From the NCBI GenBank assembly GCA_038316385.1, contig JBBQAN010000007.1:62001-126000 (forward strand): a stretch of 64,000 nt of DNA. The letters are read 5' to 3'. Below are positions 24,464-32,735 of the stretch, piece by piece. The translations under genes were made by a program, and so were the position numbers. The notes below the pieces were generated by a model. That model was not told the origin of the DNA and made no database searches. It worked only from the letters and a program-made list of their open reading frames with translations. Every line of letters begins with the position of its first letter. Within the stretch, counting starts at the first letter, position 1. This stretch comes from SZAS-103 sp038316385 (lineage in GTDB: Bacteria; Pseudomonadota; Gammaproteobacteria; Xanthomonadales; Xanthomonadaceae).

Positions 24464-26470
24464 CTATTTTGTTGTCGCGCCGGGTGACATGCAATTGCTG
24501 TCCTTGCCGCCGCCGTATTCGATCAACGCCAACTCGGCGGCAGGCGGCGCGAGGGCACCGAGCACGGCGACGGCGATTCCACGCACGCCAAGAGCCTTGA
24601 AATCCGGCCGTATCGATGGATGACTGAAGCTGCCGCTGACGCGCAACGGAGAGCGCAAGCTGAGCAGACTGTGGCCTTTCGGACGCGGTTTAAGCAGCAG
24701 ATCGAGTTGCTCATCGCGCAAATCGATGCTTCCGGCGCCGCGGATGATCGTGTCTTCGCTGTCGAACACGAATGTGCCGGTGCTCCAGATACCTTCATGC
24801 GCGTTGAAATCCCCAATGACGCAACGGATTGCGATGTCGTGATCGCCGGTGATCTTGAGCTTCAGGATGCGCGCGATGTTCAACCCCGCATACGCCATCA
24901 GCAGGTCGCTGACTTGCCCTCCGCTCATTCCGAAACTCACGTGCCCGTTGGAGGTGGCCAGCATTTTTGCGATCGAATTGCCATTGCCCTTCAGATCGAT
25001 GTTGGACGTGATGCGGCCCTTGCTGGCGCGGATCGCCTTTACGTTCGGAGCCAGTTTTCCGATATTGATCTTGCGCAACCGGATCGTCGCGGCCGCAGCG
25101 ATGACAGGACGCGATGCATCGAGGCGAATCTTCGACTGGACTTCGCCATCGGCCGCGCCGAAATTCAGCGGATCGAGCTGCACGATTCCGTCCTTGATCG
25201 ACATGCGGGCGAGCATCGCATCCAGTGGAACTGTCGTGCCGACCACGTGTTGCGCGCTCAGCGACACGTCGGCATCCATTCCGCGCATTCGCTCCAGGTC
25301 GTACGGTTGTTGCGGCAACAGGCGCGTCGTGGCGTCGGCGCGCACGGCCTCGATCCGTTGCTGTTCGGTTGCCGCTCTGGCCGGATTGGCATGCGCGGGC
25401 GCGTTGATGAAGCCGGCAAGGTCGTGCACGTCGAGCCTGCGCGAAATCAGCGAAGCATTGAGGATTTTTTTTCGACCGCTATTGTCGATGACAACATCGC
25501 CGGCCAGATCGCTGCTGCCCACCACGCCGGTGAAACGCTTGTAACTCCAGACGTGTTCGACATGTCCAAGCCGGCCATGCAGCCGATACGGCGGAGTCTC
25601 TGGCAGCGCAACGCCGAGCAGCCGGTATAACAGTGCGAGATCAGGCCCGGCGATCGCAAAATCGAGATCGAATCCGGCTATCTGCAGCGGATTACGCAAC
25701 GCGCCGCTGGCATGCGCATGCGTTGGGCCGGCGGTTGCGCTGACATCGATCCGGTACGGCGTGGAGGATTTATCAAGTTCAAGCGGAGAATCCGCGAGTC
25801 CGTGCAATGAAAACGGATTGTTTCTGTAGATTCCGTTGCCTACAAATAACAGCGGCGCGAGTTGCGTATCCGTCTTCGCCCGATCGCTGTCGATATCGAT
25901 CACCAGATTGGTGCGCACTGCGTCCTCGCGATAGGTCAGCACGCCGTGATCGATGGTGAACTTCCGGATGACCGGGTTCGCCGTTGACGTCGGAAATGTC
26001 CAGTTGTTGTCGCCTTTGGTGTCTTTCTCCAGCAGCACGACCGGCTTCACCAGATGCAATTCCGGAAGGATCGTCTGACCGCGCAGAAGAGGCCACAACG
26101 CAATGCGGAATTGCAACTGCTGCGTGGACGCCATCGTCGGTTCTTGCGCGCCGGGGATATTCCCCAGCCGCAGTCCGTCCATGGTGACCAGCGGATTCAT
26201 CGACAGCTTGACGCCGATGTTGCCGTCGATATGGAATTCGCGCCCGGTCGCGGCGCTCACCCGACGCTCGACATAGCCCTTGAACAGGTTCCAGTCGAAA
26301 AACACGATCGCCCATGCGATCAGGACGATCAGCAGGATGGGAATGAACAAGCGCCAGTGCCGTCTCGGCGCGGAACTGGATTTCTCGTGATCGGAAGCGG
26401 GCGGCCCGACGACTGCCGGGTCGGCGTGCTCGTGGCTGGCGTTGGAGAGATCCGTCTCTTCGTTGTGCAT
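24464..26470 (-). CDS. AsmA family protein
   Basis: A 668-aa member of the AsmA/TamB-like superfamily, inner-membrane-anchored periplasmic proteins implicated in outer-membrane biogenesis and lipid transport. The N-terminus is cytoplasmic and hydrophilic, followed by one membrane helix (LFIPILLIVLIAWAIVFF) and the AsmA signature DWNLFKGYVERRVSAATGREFHIDGN. The C-terminal region (DLKGNGNSIAKMLATSNGHVSFGMSGGQVSDLL, then LLLKPRPKGHSLLSLRSPLRVSGSFSHP) matches the AsmA C-terminal domain. The start is uncertain: ATG 26470 was chosen; an in-frame GTG at 26512 would add 14 residues, and neither has a clear ribosome binding site. Confidence 0.82.
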   Translation of the reverse strand: MHNEETDLSNASHEHADPAVVGPPASDHEKSSSAPRRHWRLFIPILLIVLIAWAIVFFDWNLFKGYVERRVSAATGREFHIDGNIGVKLSMNPLVTMDGLRLGNIPGAQEPTMASTQQLQFRIALWPLLRGQTILPELHLVKPVVLLEKDTKGDNNWTFPTSTANPVIRKFTIDHGVLTYREDAVRTNLVIDIDSDRAKTDTQLAPLLFVGNGIYRNNPFSLHGLADSPLELDKSSTPYRIDVSATAGPTHAHASGALRNPLQIAGFDLDFAIAGPDLALLYRLLGVALPETPPYRLHGRLGHVEHVWSYKRFTGVVGSSDLAGDVVIDNSGRKKILNASLISRRLDVHDLAGFINAPAHANPARAATEQQRIEAVRADATTRLLPQQPYDLERMRGMDADVSLSAQHVVGTTVPLDAMLARMSIKDGIVQLDPLNFGAADGEVQSKIRLDASRPVIAAAATIRLRKINIGKLAPNVKAIRASKGRITSNIDLKGNGNSIAKMLATSNGHVSFGMSGGQVSDLLMAYAGLNIARILKLKITGDHDIAIRCVIGDFNAHEGIWSTGTFVFDSEDTIIRGAGSIDLRDEQLDLLLKPRPKGHSLLSLRSPLRVSGSFSHPSIRPDFKALGVRGIAVAVLGALAPPAAELALIEYGGGKDSNCMSPGATTK

Positions 26471-26743
26471 CACGCGAGTGTAGGCGCTGGACACACGGCT
26501 TTCCGTATGCACGTCGTTTTGCGTTCACTGAGCGTTGGCAATTGAGTGCAATCGAGTGTCTGCAAGCCATACGGTTGGTTGGCAGGACTGCTGCCGTTCA
26601 CGTGCACGGAGAATCGATGCATATCGATGCAAGTATTTCCGAACGATTCATTCAAATAGAACGATGACAAGTGCATGAACAGGCGTACTCGGAAACGAGC
26701 AAGTCCTGCAGGGCATCATTGACAGGTCATCGCAGGGAAGCGA

Positions 26744-28531
26744 TCAGTCTTCGTCGCGCGGCAGACCTTCGTAACGCGGGCTGCGCGGACCGCGTGGCGA
26801 GTTGGAGCGATCCGGGCGTGGACCGTGCGGGCGGGTGTTCTGCGGCGCGCCGCCGGGGCCGCGCGGCGGCTGGCCTGGACGACCGCCGCCGGGACGTGGG
26901 CCTTGCGGGCCGTGGCGACCCGGGCCGGAATTCGGGCCACGCGGACGATCGCCTTGGGTATGCGGAGTGGATGGGCGCAGCTCGCCGGGACCCGCATGCT
27001 GACCGGGATTACGCGGTGCATTGTTCCCACGGAAGCCACCGGGACCACCCGGACCGCCGGGTTTGCGCGGGCCACCGGGGCCGGGACGGCCTTGGTTCGG
27101 GCGTGGTCCATTGGTGTTGCCGCCCGGACGCGCCTGGCGCGGGCCGGTGTCCACGCCCTCAGGTACGTACCAGCTGCGAAACTCTGTGGAGTTGCCAGCG
27201 TGTGCAGGGCCGCCGCCCTGACGAGGTGGACGGCCTTGTCCATGGGGCTTGCCGGCGCCTGTGTGTCGCGCTGCGCCTGGGCTGTTCGGGCGCGGCGAAT
27301 ATGGGCGCGGCTGGTCACTGTTGGGGCCGCTCGGACGACCACGATAACCGCCGCCGGGTCCGCGCGCTGGGCGATCATGGCTGTACGACGCAGGTGGCTG
27401 ATCGTCGCGACCGCCACCATGGGGGCTGCGCGGAACGCCGGCTTCATTGCCTCGCGAACCTGCGCCACGCGGCGCGCCACCACGCGGGGCGCCTTGGTAT
27501 CCGCGACCGGGGCCTGATGGACGGCCACCCGGGCCGCCACGTCCACGCGGACGGTCTTCGCGCACGTGGTCGAAGCGTCGCAGCTCGCGCCCTTCATCCG
27601 CCATCGAACCGTTGACGTACGCCTTACCCTGGCGATCTTCCTTGTTGATGTGGATTTCGGCGCGCGCCTTGCGCTGGCCGATCACCGGCTGCAGCGTCAA
27701 TACCTGCGCGCCGCCTTCGAGGCCGAGTTCGCGCTGCAATGCCTCGACTTCCTCGACCGGCAACTCGTTCGACTGCCCGCGCTTGAGCAACCGCGGCAAG
27801 GTCAGCGTGCCGTAGCGGATGCGCTTGAGCCGGCTGACCTGGAATTCCTGCGATTCCCAGAGACGGCGCACTTCGCGGTTGCGGCCTTCGGTGACGATGA
27901 CGCGGAACCACGAATGCGAGTCGGAACTGTTGATGCGTTCGATCTCGTCGAACTTCGCGGGACCGTCATCGAGTGCCACGCCGCGCTTCAAGCGATCGAC
28001 GATGTTTTCAGGCACTTCGCCGTGGATGCGGCAAACGTATTCGCGCTCGACTTCGCGCGATGGATGCATCATGTGGTTCGCGAGTTCGCCGTCGGTGGTG
28101 AGGACGAGCAAGCCGGTGGTGTTGATGTCGAGTCGGCCGACCGCGATCCAGCGCGCGCCTTTCAGTCGCGGCAGCGCTTCGAAAATGGTCGGGCGGCCTT
28201 CCGGATCTTCGCGGGTGGTGACTTCGCCTTCGGGCTTGTTGTAGATCAGCACGCGGGCTGGTTCGTTGAGTGCGCTGGCGACGAAGGTCTTGCCGTCGAG
28301 ATCGACGCGATCGCCACTGTGGATCGAGAGTCCGACCGTGGCGACCTCGCCATTGACCTTGACCAGGCCCTGCGCGATGCGTTCTTCCAGCGCGCGGCGC
28401 GAGCCGAGGCCGGCCTGCGCGAGCACCTTGTGCAGGCGTTCTTCGAGTTTCGGCGCGGCGTTGTCGTCGCTGCCGCGGTTGAGGGAGAGACGCTTCTTGT
28501 CAGGCGCGGAGGTGTCGTGTTTGTCAGTCAT
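26744..28531 (-). CDS. rluB: 23S rRNA pseudouridine(2605) synthase RluB with long disordered tail
   Basis: RluB forms pseudouridine 2605 in 23S rRNA. Residues about 28-88 are an S4 RNA-binding domain (KLEERLHKVLAQAGLGSRR), and the RsuA/RluB catalytic domain follows with Asp135 in VGRLDINTTGLL and the conserved VTEGRNREVRRLWE. The core ends near residue 320; the remaining roughly 275 residues are Gly/Pro/Arg/Asn-rich with RGG, GPGGP and PRP units and are surely disordered. The total of 595 aa compares with about 290 in E. coli. ATG 28531 overlaps the scpB end by eight bases. RsuA/RluE-type specificity is less likely given the scpB linkage. Confidence 0.92.
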   Translation of the reverse strand: MTDKHDTSAPDKKRLSLNRGSDDNAAPKLEERLHKVLAQAGLGSRRALEERIAQGLVKVNGEVATVGLSIHSGDRVDLDGKTFVASALNEPARVLIYNKPEGEVTTREDPEGRPTIFEALPRLKGARWIAVGRLDINTTGLLVLTTDGELANHMMHPSREVEREYVCRIHGEVPENIVDRLKRGVALDDGPAKFDEIERINSSDSHSWFRVIVTEGRNREVRRLWESQEFQVSRLKRIRYGTLTLPRLLKRGQSNELPVEEVEALQRELGLEGGAQVLTLQPVIGQRKARAEIHINKEDRQGKAYVNGSMADEGRELRRFDHVREDRPRGRGGPGGRPSGPGRGYQGAPRGGAPRGAGSRGNEAGVPRSPHGGGRDDQPPASYSHDRPARGPGGGYRGRPSGPNSDQPRPYSPRPNSPGAARHTGAGKPHGQGRPPRQGGGPAHAGNSTEFRSWYVPEGVDTGPRQARPGGNTNGPRPNQGRPGPGGPRKPGGPGGPGGFRGNNAPRNPGQHAGPGELRPSTPHTQGDRPRGPNSGPGRHGPQGPRPGGGRPGQPPRGPGGAPQNTRPHGPRPDRSNSPRGPRSPRYEGLPRDED

Positions 28532-29438
28532 GAATTTGCTCTTGCGCGTCGCCGGTCGTTTCGTCATCTGCGAAATCGGAGGCGTCGTCGGGGTGGATTA
28601 GTGCGGCCGTCATGGCGACGGTGGATTTGCTTTCAGTATTGTCTTGAGTCGTTGCAAGTGCGTCGTCTGAATCAACTTCGGCCGAGCCGGCATCAATGAC
28701 ATCGTGTTCGTGGGCGCGCTGTTGTTCGGCTTCGATCGATTCGATGGGCGCAACGTCAGCGTCGATTGCCATCACCGCTGCCAGCGTCGGCGCTACCTCG
28801 AACGGCAGTTGCGGATCGATATCGACGATCTCGCGCAACTCGGCCAGCGGTGGGAGTTGATCGAGACTCTTCAATCCGAAGTAATCGAGGAACGTGCGCG
28901 TCGTGCCAAATAGCGCGGGCTTGCCCGGCACATCGCGGTGGCCGATCACGCGGATCCATTCGCGTTCCTCAAGTGTTTTGATGAGATTGCTGTTGACCGC
29001 AACGCCGCGCACCTGCTCGATCTCGCCGCGTGTCACCGGCTGCCGATAAGCGATCAGCGCCAGCGTTTCCAATGTTGCGCGGGTGTATTTTACCTGTCGC
29101 TCGACCCACAGCCGCGACACCCACGGCTGCATGTCAGCGCGTACCTGATAACGGAAACCCGATGCGACTTCGACCAGTTCGACGCCGCGCTCTGCACTTT
29201 GCTCGCGCAGGGTTTCAAGAGCCTGCGCGATCGCACCGTTGGTGACGGAGGTTTCGTCGGCGAACAACTCCGCAAGTTGCGCTACGCTCAATGGGCGCTG
29301 TGCGGCGAGCAATGCAGCTTCGAGGATGCGGCGGATCAGCGCCGGTTCCATCGCGGCAGCCGGTTCCATGTCAACGTGCAATTCGAATGCAGGTGTGTCG
29401 ATTGGGTCGGTTGGTTCCATCACGTCGGGTTCCGTCAC
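28524..29438 (-). CDS. scpB: Segregation and condensation protein B
   Basis: ScpB is a dimeric winged-helix (kite) subunit of the Smc-ScpAB condensin. The core lies at about residues 30-200 (RRILEAALLAAQRPLSVAQLAELF, VASGFRYQVRADMQPWVSRLWVER, TRATLETLALIAYRQPVTRGEIEQVRGV, VIGHRDVPGKPALFGTTRTFLDYFGLKSL). The C-terminal 90 residues are acidic and low-complexity. The start is GTG 29438, with ACGGAAAC upstream; ATG 29420 is an alternative. The gene sits between scpA and rluB, the usual order. Confidence 0.94.
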   Translation of the reverse strand: MTEPDVMEPTDPIDTPAFELHVDMEPAAAMEPALIRRILEAALLAAQRPLSVAQLAELFADETSVTNGAIAQALETLREQSAERGVELVEVASGFRYQVRADMQPWVSRLWVERQVKYTRATLETLALIAYRQPVTRGEIEQVRGVAVNSNLIKTLEEREWIRVIGHRDVPGKPALFGTTRTFLDYFGLKSLDQLPPLAELREIVDIDPQLPFEVAPTLAAVMAIDADVAPIESIEAEQQRAHEHDVIDAGSAEVDSDDALATTQDNTESKSTVAMTAALIHPDDASDFADDETTGDAQEQIHD

Positions 29439-29471
29439 GTCAGTTTCCGTGGCATGGGGTTGCTTGCGTCG

Positions 29472-30356
29472 TTACACATCCGCGTCATCATTCGCCGCCA
29501 GCGCGAGCGATTTCACGTAGATCGCTTCCATGGGTTTTTCCTGCACGATCTCGAGCAATTGTTCCTTCGCCAGTTCCAGGATCGCGAGGAAGGTCACCAC
29601 CACGCCCAGCCTGCCTTCCTCGTGAGAGAACAGCGCGCTGAACTCATGGAACTTGCCGTCGCCGAGCGTCGCCAGCACGTCGCCCATGCGCTCGCGCACC
29701 GACAGCGTTTCGCGGCGCACCGCATGGTGGCCGAACAGCGACGCGCGCTTGAGTACATCGCGCAACGCCAGCAGCATCTCGCGTAAATCCACAGCCGGCG
29801 GCACGTGCACGACCTTATGCTCGGGCAGGTGCGCGCTGGCGATTGCGGTATCGCGATCGAGCCGACTCAGCGTATCGATGTCTTCGGCGGCCTTCTTGAA
29901 TCGTTCGTATTCCTGCAGACGACGCACCAGTTCGGCACGCGGATCGGCTTCGTCGCCATTCTCCTCGAGCGGACGCGGCAGCAGCATCCGTGATTTGATC
30001 TCTGCGAGCATCGCCGCCATCACCAGATAATCGGCGGCGAGCTCGAAGCGCAGATCCTGCATCACCCCGATGTATTCGACGTATTGACGGGTGATCTCGG
30101 CGACCGGGATGTCGAGGATTTCGAGATTCTGCCGGCGGATCAGATACAGCAACAGGTCGAGCGGGCCTTCGAACGCCTCGAGGATGATCTCGAGAGCATC
30201 CGGCGGAATGTACAGATCTTGCGGAATCGTCAGCATCGGCGTGCCACGCACCAACGCCAACGGCATCTCCTGCTGCGCAGCGGTCGCGGCAGCGGAATGG
30301 ACGATGGCGGTCGGCGCGCCAGCATCAAGCGCGGGCTGCACGAGTTCGTTGTTCAT
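29472..30356 (-). CDS. scpA: Segregation and condensation protein A
   Basis: ScpA is the kleisin that bridges Smc heads and binds ScpB. The 294-aa protein carries the family hallmark FEGPLDLLLYLIRRQNLEILDIPV, followed by ADYLVMAAMLAEIKSRMLLP and ELVRRLQEYERFKKAAEDI, and a C-terminal winged helix (VVVTFLAILELAKEQLLEIVQ). An extra 50 residues precede the core. It is 33 bp upstream of scpB on the same transcript, and smc lies 2.4 kb away in the opposite orientation. Confidence 0.95.
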   Translation of the reverse strand: MNNELVQPALDAGAPTAIVHSAAATAAQQEMPLALVRGTPMLTIPQDLYIPPDALEIILEAFEGPLDLLLYLIRRQNLEILDIPVAEITRQYVEYIGVMQDLRFELAADYLVMAAMLAEIKSRMLLPRPLEENGDEADPRAELVRRLQEYERFKKAAEDIDTLSRLDRDTAIASAHLPEHKVVHVPPAVDLREMLLALRDVLKRASLFGHHAVRRETLSVRERMGDVLATLGDGKFHEFSALFSHEEGRLGVVVTFLAILELAKEQLLEIVQEKPMEAIYVKSLALAANDDADV

Positions 30357-30451
30357 TCGAATTTGATAATCACTGAGAGCAGGCTCCCTCCGGGCCGGCG
30401 CAAAACATCTTGAGTCGGGTGCTCAAATCAATTGCGCGAATCGAGAAATCC

Positions 30452-31069
30452 TTACAGCGACAGCGGGCGATAGCCCTGACGCAGCAGTTCCGGAACATTG
30501 CCGGTGGCATCGACCACACTGGTCGGGCCCGGCTCGCAATCCCCGCCGTCGAGCATCATGTCCACCCTTTCCAGCAGGGTATCGGCAACGTCGTCAGCTA
30601 CGTGACTGGCCAGATCCTCAGCGTCCGGCAGCGCCACGGTGGTACTCAGCAACGGTTGTTCAACGGCCAGCAACAGGGCCTGCGCAACCGGATGTTCGAC
30701 CATGCGCACGCCGATCGAACGGCGCTTGTCCAGCTTCAGGCGGCGGGGCAGGTCGGAGGAGGCGGTCAGGATAAACGTGCAAGGGCCGGGGGTCAGCGAT
30801 TTCATCAACCGGAAGGCTGGATCGCCGAGCCGGGCCATGCGCCCGACATCGCTCAACGACGCACAGAGTACGGTGAATGGATGCTTCGTGTCCAGCGCGC
30901 GCATGCGCCGCACCCGTTCTTCGGCATCGCGGGCTTCCAGCATCCATACCAAGGCGTAGCCGGCGTCGGTCGGGCACAGCGCCAAGCCGCCGGCCTGCAA
31001 CGCCGCAGCGGCGCGCGCGATCAAACGCGGTTGCGGATCGACTGGATGGACATGGAGGCGTGCGGACAT
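30452..31069 (-). CDS. YrdC/Sua5-domain protein (YciO-like)
   Basis: A 205-aa single-domain YrdC/Sua5-family protein. Enzymes of this fold make L-threonylcarbamoyladenylate for tRNA t6A; the YciO subgroup has a less certain role. Seen are AAAALQAGGLALCPTDAGYAL, the KHPFTVLCASLSDVGRMA motif and LTPGPCTFILTASSDLPRR, with RRSIGVRMVEHPVAQALL. The usual first part of the motif (PTDT/SYGL) is PTDAGYAL. Linkage to scpA-scpB-rluB is the classical gammaproteobacterial context of yciO. It is divergent from yciI with 64 bp between starts. Confidence 0.85.
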   Translation of the reverse strand: MSARLHVHPVDPQPRLIARAAAALQAGGLALCPTDAGYALVWMLEARDAEERVRRMRALDTKHPFTVLCASLSDVGRMARLGDPAFRLMKSLTPGPCTFILTASSDLPRRLKLDKRRSIGVRMVEHPVAQALLLAVEQPLLSTTVALPDAEDLASHVADDVADTLLERVDMMLDGGDCEPGPTSVVDATGNVPELLRQGYRPLSL

Positions 31070-31133
31070 GGGTGCGTATCATGCCCTGCATCCACAGAAT
31101 TACCACCGGGTAAATTCAGAACAGGAGTTACAC

Positions 31134-31433
31134 ATGCTGTATGCCATTGTTGGCAGTGACCGTCGCGATTCCCTGTCCGCGCGCCTGTCGGCACGACCCG
31201 CACACGTGGCGCGATTGAATGCATTGCGCGATGCGGGACGCTTGATCCTCGCCGGCCCGTTTCCGGCGATCGATGCTGAAGATCCGGGCCCGGCTGGTTT
31301 CAGTGGAAGCTTGATTGTCGCCGAATTCGCATCCTTGATCGACGCGCAGGCATGGGCCGATGCCGATCCTTATGTCAGTGCGCTGGTCTATGAAAGGGTG
31401 GATGTGCGGCCGTTTCGGCGGATTTTGCCGTGA
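31134..31433 (+). CDS. yciI: YciI family protein
   Basis: A 99-aa protein of the YciI/YCII family, a small ferredoxin-like fold with unclear enzymatic role. It starts MLYAIVGSDRRDSLSARLSARPAHVARLNALRDAGRLILAGPFP and has the conserved GSLIVAEFASLIDAQAWADADPYV stretch with its Asp-Pro-Tyr. ACAGGAG upstream of ATG 31134 fixes the start; the open frame extends further upstream without a ribosome binding site. Its stop overlaps the bolA GTG start by GTGA. The same yciI-bolA pairing occurs in other gammaproteobacteria. Confidence 0.9.
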   Translation: MLYAIVGSDRRDSLSARLSARPAHVARLNALRDAGRLILAGPFPAIDAEDPGPAGFSGSLIVAEFASLIDAQAWADADPYVSALVYERVDVRPFRRILP

Positions 31434-31738
31434 TTGAAGCTGCAATTGGCGATCGCGAAACGCGCACAGCGCGCATCCGCGCCGCACTCACAGTCTTGGC
31501 GCCAACCGAAATCGAATTGATCGACGAGAGCCACAAGCACATCGGTCATGCCGGTGCGCGCGATGGACGAGGACATTTCGCGCTGCGGATCGTCAGCGCC
31601 GCATTTGGCGGGGCCGGATCGGTAGCGCGCCATCGGCAGGTTTATGCGGCACTTGGCGCTCTGATGCAGACCGACATCCATGCGATCTCGATCACGGCCA
31701 TGGCGCCGGGTGAGCAAAGCGACCAGGGGTCAACCTGA
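31430..31738 (+). CDS. bolA: BolA family protein
   Basis: A 102-aa BolA-fold protein, of the group that partners monothiol glutaredoxins in Fe-S and iron homeostasis. The signature IELIDESHKHIGHAG, the GHFALRIVSAAFGG strand and RHRQVYAALGALMQTDIHAISI helix-strand are all present; the His in GHFALRI is a likely metal ligand. GTG start coupled to the yciI stop. The C-terminal tail (MAPGEQSDQGST) is hydrophilic. Whether it is BolA or IbaG type is not settled by eye. Confidence 0.9.
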   Translation: MIEAAIGDRETRTARIRAALTVLAPTEIELIDESHKHIGHAGARDGRGHFALRIVSAAFGGAGSVARHRQVYAALGALMQTDIHAISITAMAPGEQSDQGST

Positions 31739-31772
31739 GGCCCTCGCGAGTGTCGCGTCAATCCCAACGACT

Positions 31773-32432
31773 TCAAAGGAAATCAACGTAATCCTCCAGC
31801 GGCAACCGCTGGATATCCGGTACCCGGCAGGTGTCGGCGGGGTGACCGACGACCAGCAACAGGTACGGCATCTCGTTGCGTGGCCGCCCCAGGATTTCGT
31901 TGAGGAAGCCCATTGGGCTCGGCGTGTGGGTGAGGGTCGCTAGTCCGGCGCGATGCAGGGCGGCGATCAGCAAACCGGTGGCGATGCCGACGGACTCGTG
32001 CGGGTAATAGCGCTTGTGTTTGTTGCCGGCTTCGTCGATGGCAAAGCGTTCGTAGAAGATCGCGATCAGCCATGGTGCGATATCGAGGAAGGATTTTTCG
32101 GCATCGGTACCCAGTACTTCAAGCGCCTGCAACCATTCCGGAGTCGCGCGGTGCGCATAGAACTCGCGTTCTTCGGCTTCGGCCGCTTCGCGGATGCGGT
32201 GCTTGATCGCCGCGTCGCTGATCGCCACGAAGCGCCACGGCTGCTGGTTGGCACCGCTGGGCGCGGTGCCGGCCGCGCGCAGGCAGTGTTCGATCAGCAT
32301 GCGCGGCACCGGGGTCGGAGCGTACTCGCGCACCGTGCGCCGCTGCGCGAGTTCATCGGCGAATGCCGCTGTGCGTTCGATGCGTTCGTCGTCACTGAGC
32401 GCTTCGCGCGGGGGCAATGCAACGGTCTTCAT
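31773..32432 (-). CDS. Nitroreductase-family flavoprotein
   Basis: A 219-aa FMN-dependent nitroreductase-fold protein. The family pattern RRTVREYAPTPVPRMLIEHCLRAAGTAPSGANQQPWRFVAI is clear, as is GIATGLLIAALHRAGLATLTHTPSPMGFLNEIL. The sequence is closest in flavour to the iodotyrosine-deiodinase/BluB-like branch, as suggested by the GANQQPW motif and the acidic lid segment, but no substrate can be named. ATG 32432 is preceded by GAGGCGAC. It converges on bolA and is divergent from smc. Confidence 0.85.
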   Translation of the reverse strand: MKTVALPPREALSDDERIERTAAFADELAQRRTVREYAPTPVPRMLIEHCLRAAGTAPSGANQQPWRFVAISDAAIKHRIREAAEAEEREFYAHRATPEWLQALEVLGTDAEKSFLDIAPWLIAIFYERFAIDEAGNKHKRYYPHESVGIATGLLIAALHRAGLATLTHTPSPMGFLNEILGRPRNEMPYLLLVVGHPADTCRVPDIQRLPLEDYVDFL

Positions 32433-32735
32433 CGTCGCCTCGTGGCTGGGGTCGGAAGAACATCGGCGGGTGGGCCATGCGATCATCGATCCGCCGAGGG
32501 CGCGTCGACCTGCATACGTGAGTCGGAGTGAAACACGGCGGTCGCCATGCCGCCAAGCGGTGCAACGCCCAAAGCCCGGCGTGGAAATCCGCTGAGTGCT
32601 TTTAGCTATACTGACGCCTCAGGCGAGGCCAGCGCCAAGCGGTTCGGCGCGGCCACGCACCCCAGTCATTCCGCCCGCGACGGGCATGCCGCCGAAGTCC
32701 AGCGCAGTCAGTCGCAGCGCCCCTATGCGGTTCCC
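32433..32735. promoter_or_regulatory. Divergent intergenic region between nitroreductase gene and smc
   Basis: About 300 bp without a supported gene. A TATACT at 32607-32612 on the plus strand is a possible -10 for smc, followed by GCCTCAGGCGAGGC (5-bp hairpin). No good -35 is seen. The frame of smc is open through most of this stretch but the sequence does not resemble Smc before ATG 32736. Confidence 0.4.

Noticed and set aside
26671..27615. Collagen-like Gly-Pro-rich and other open frames on the plus strand opposite rluB
   Set aside because: They are the reverse complement of the RluB disordered tail; no ribosome binding site or domain.
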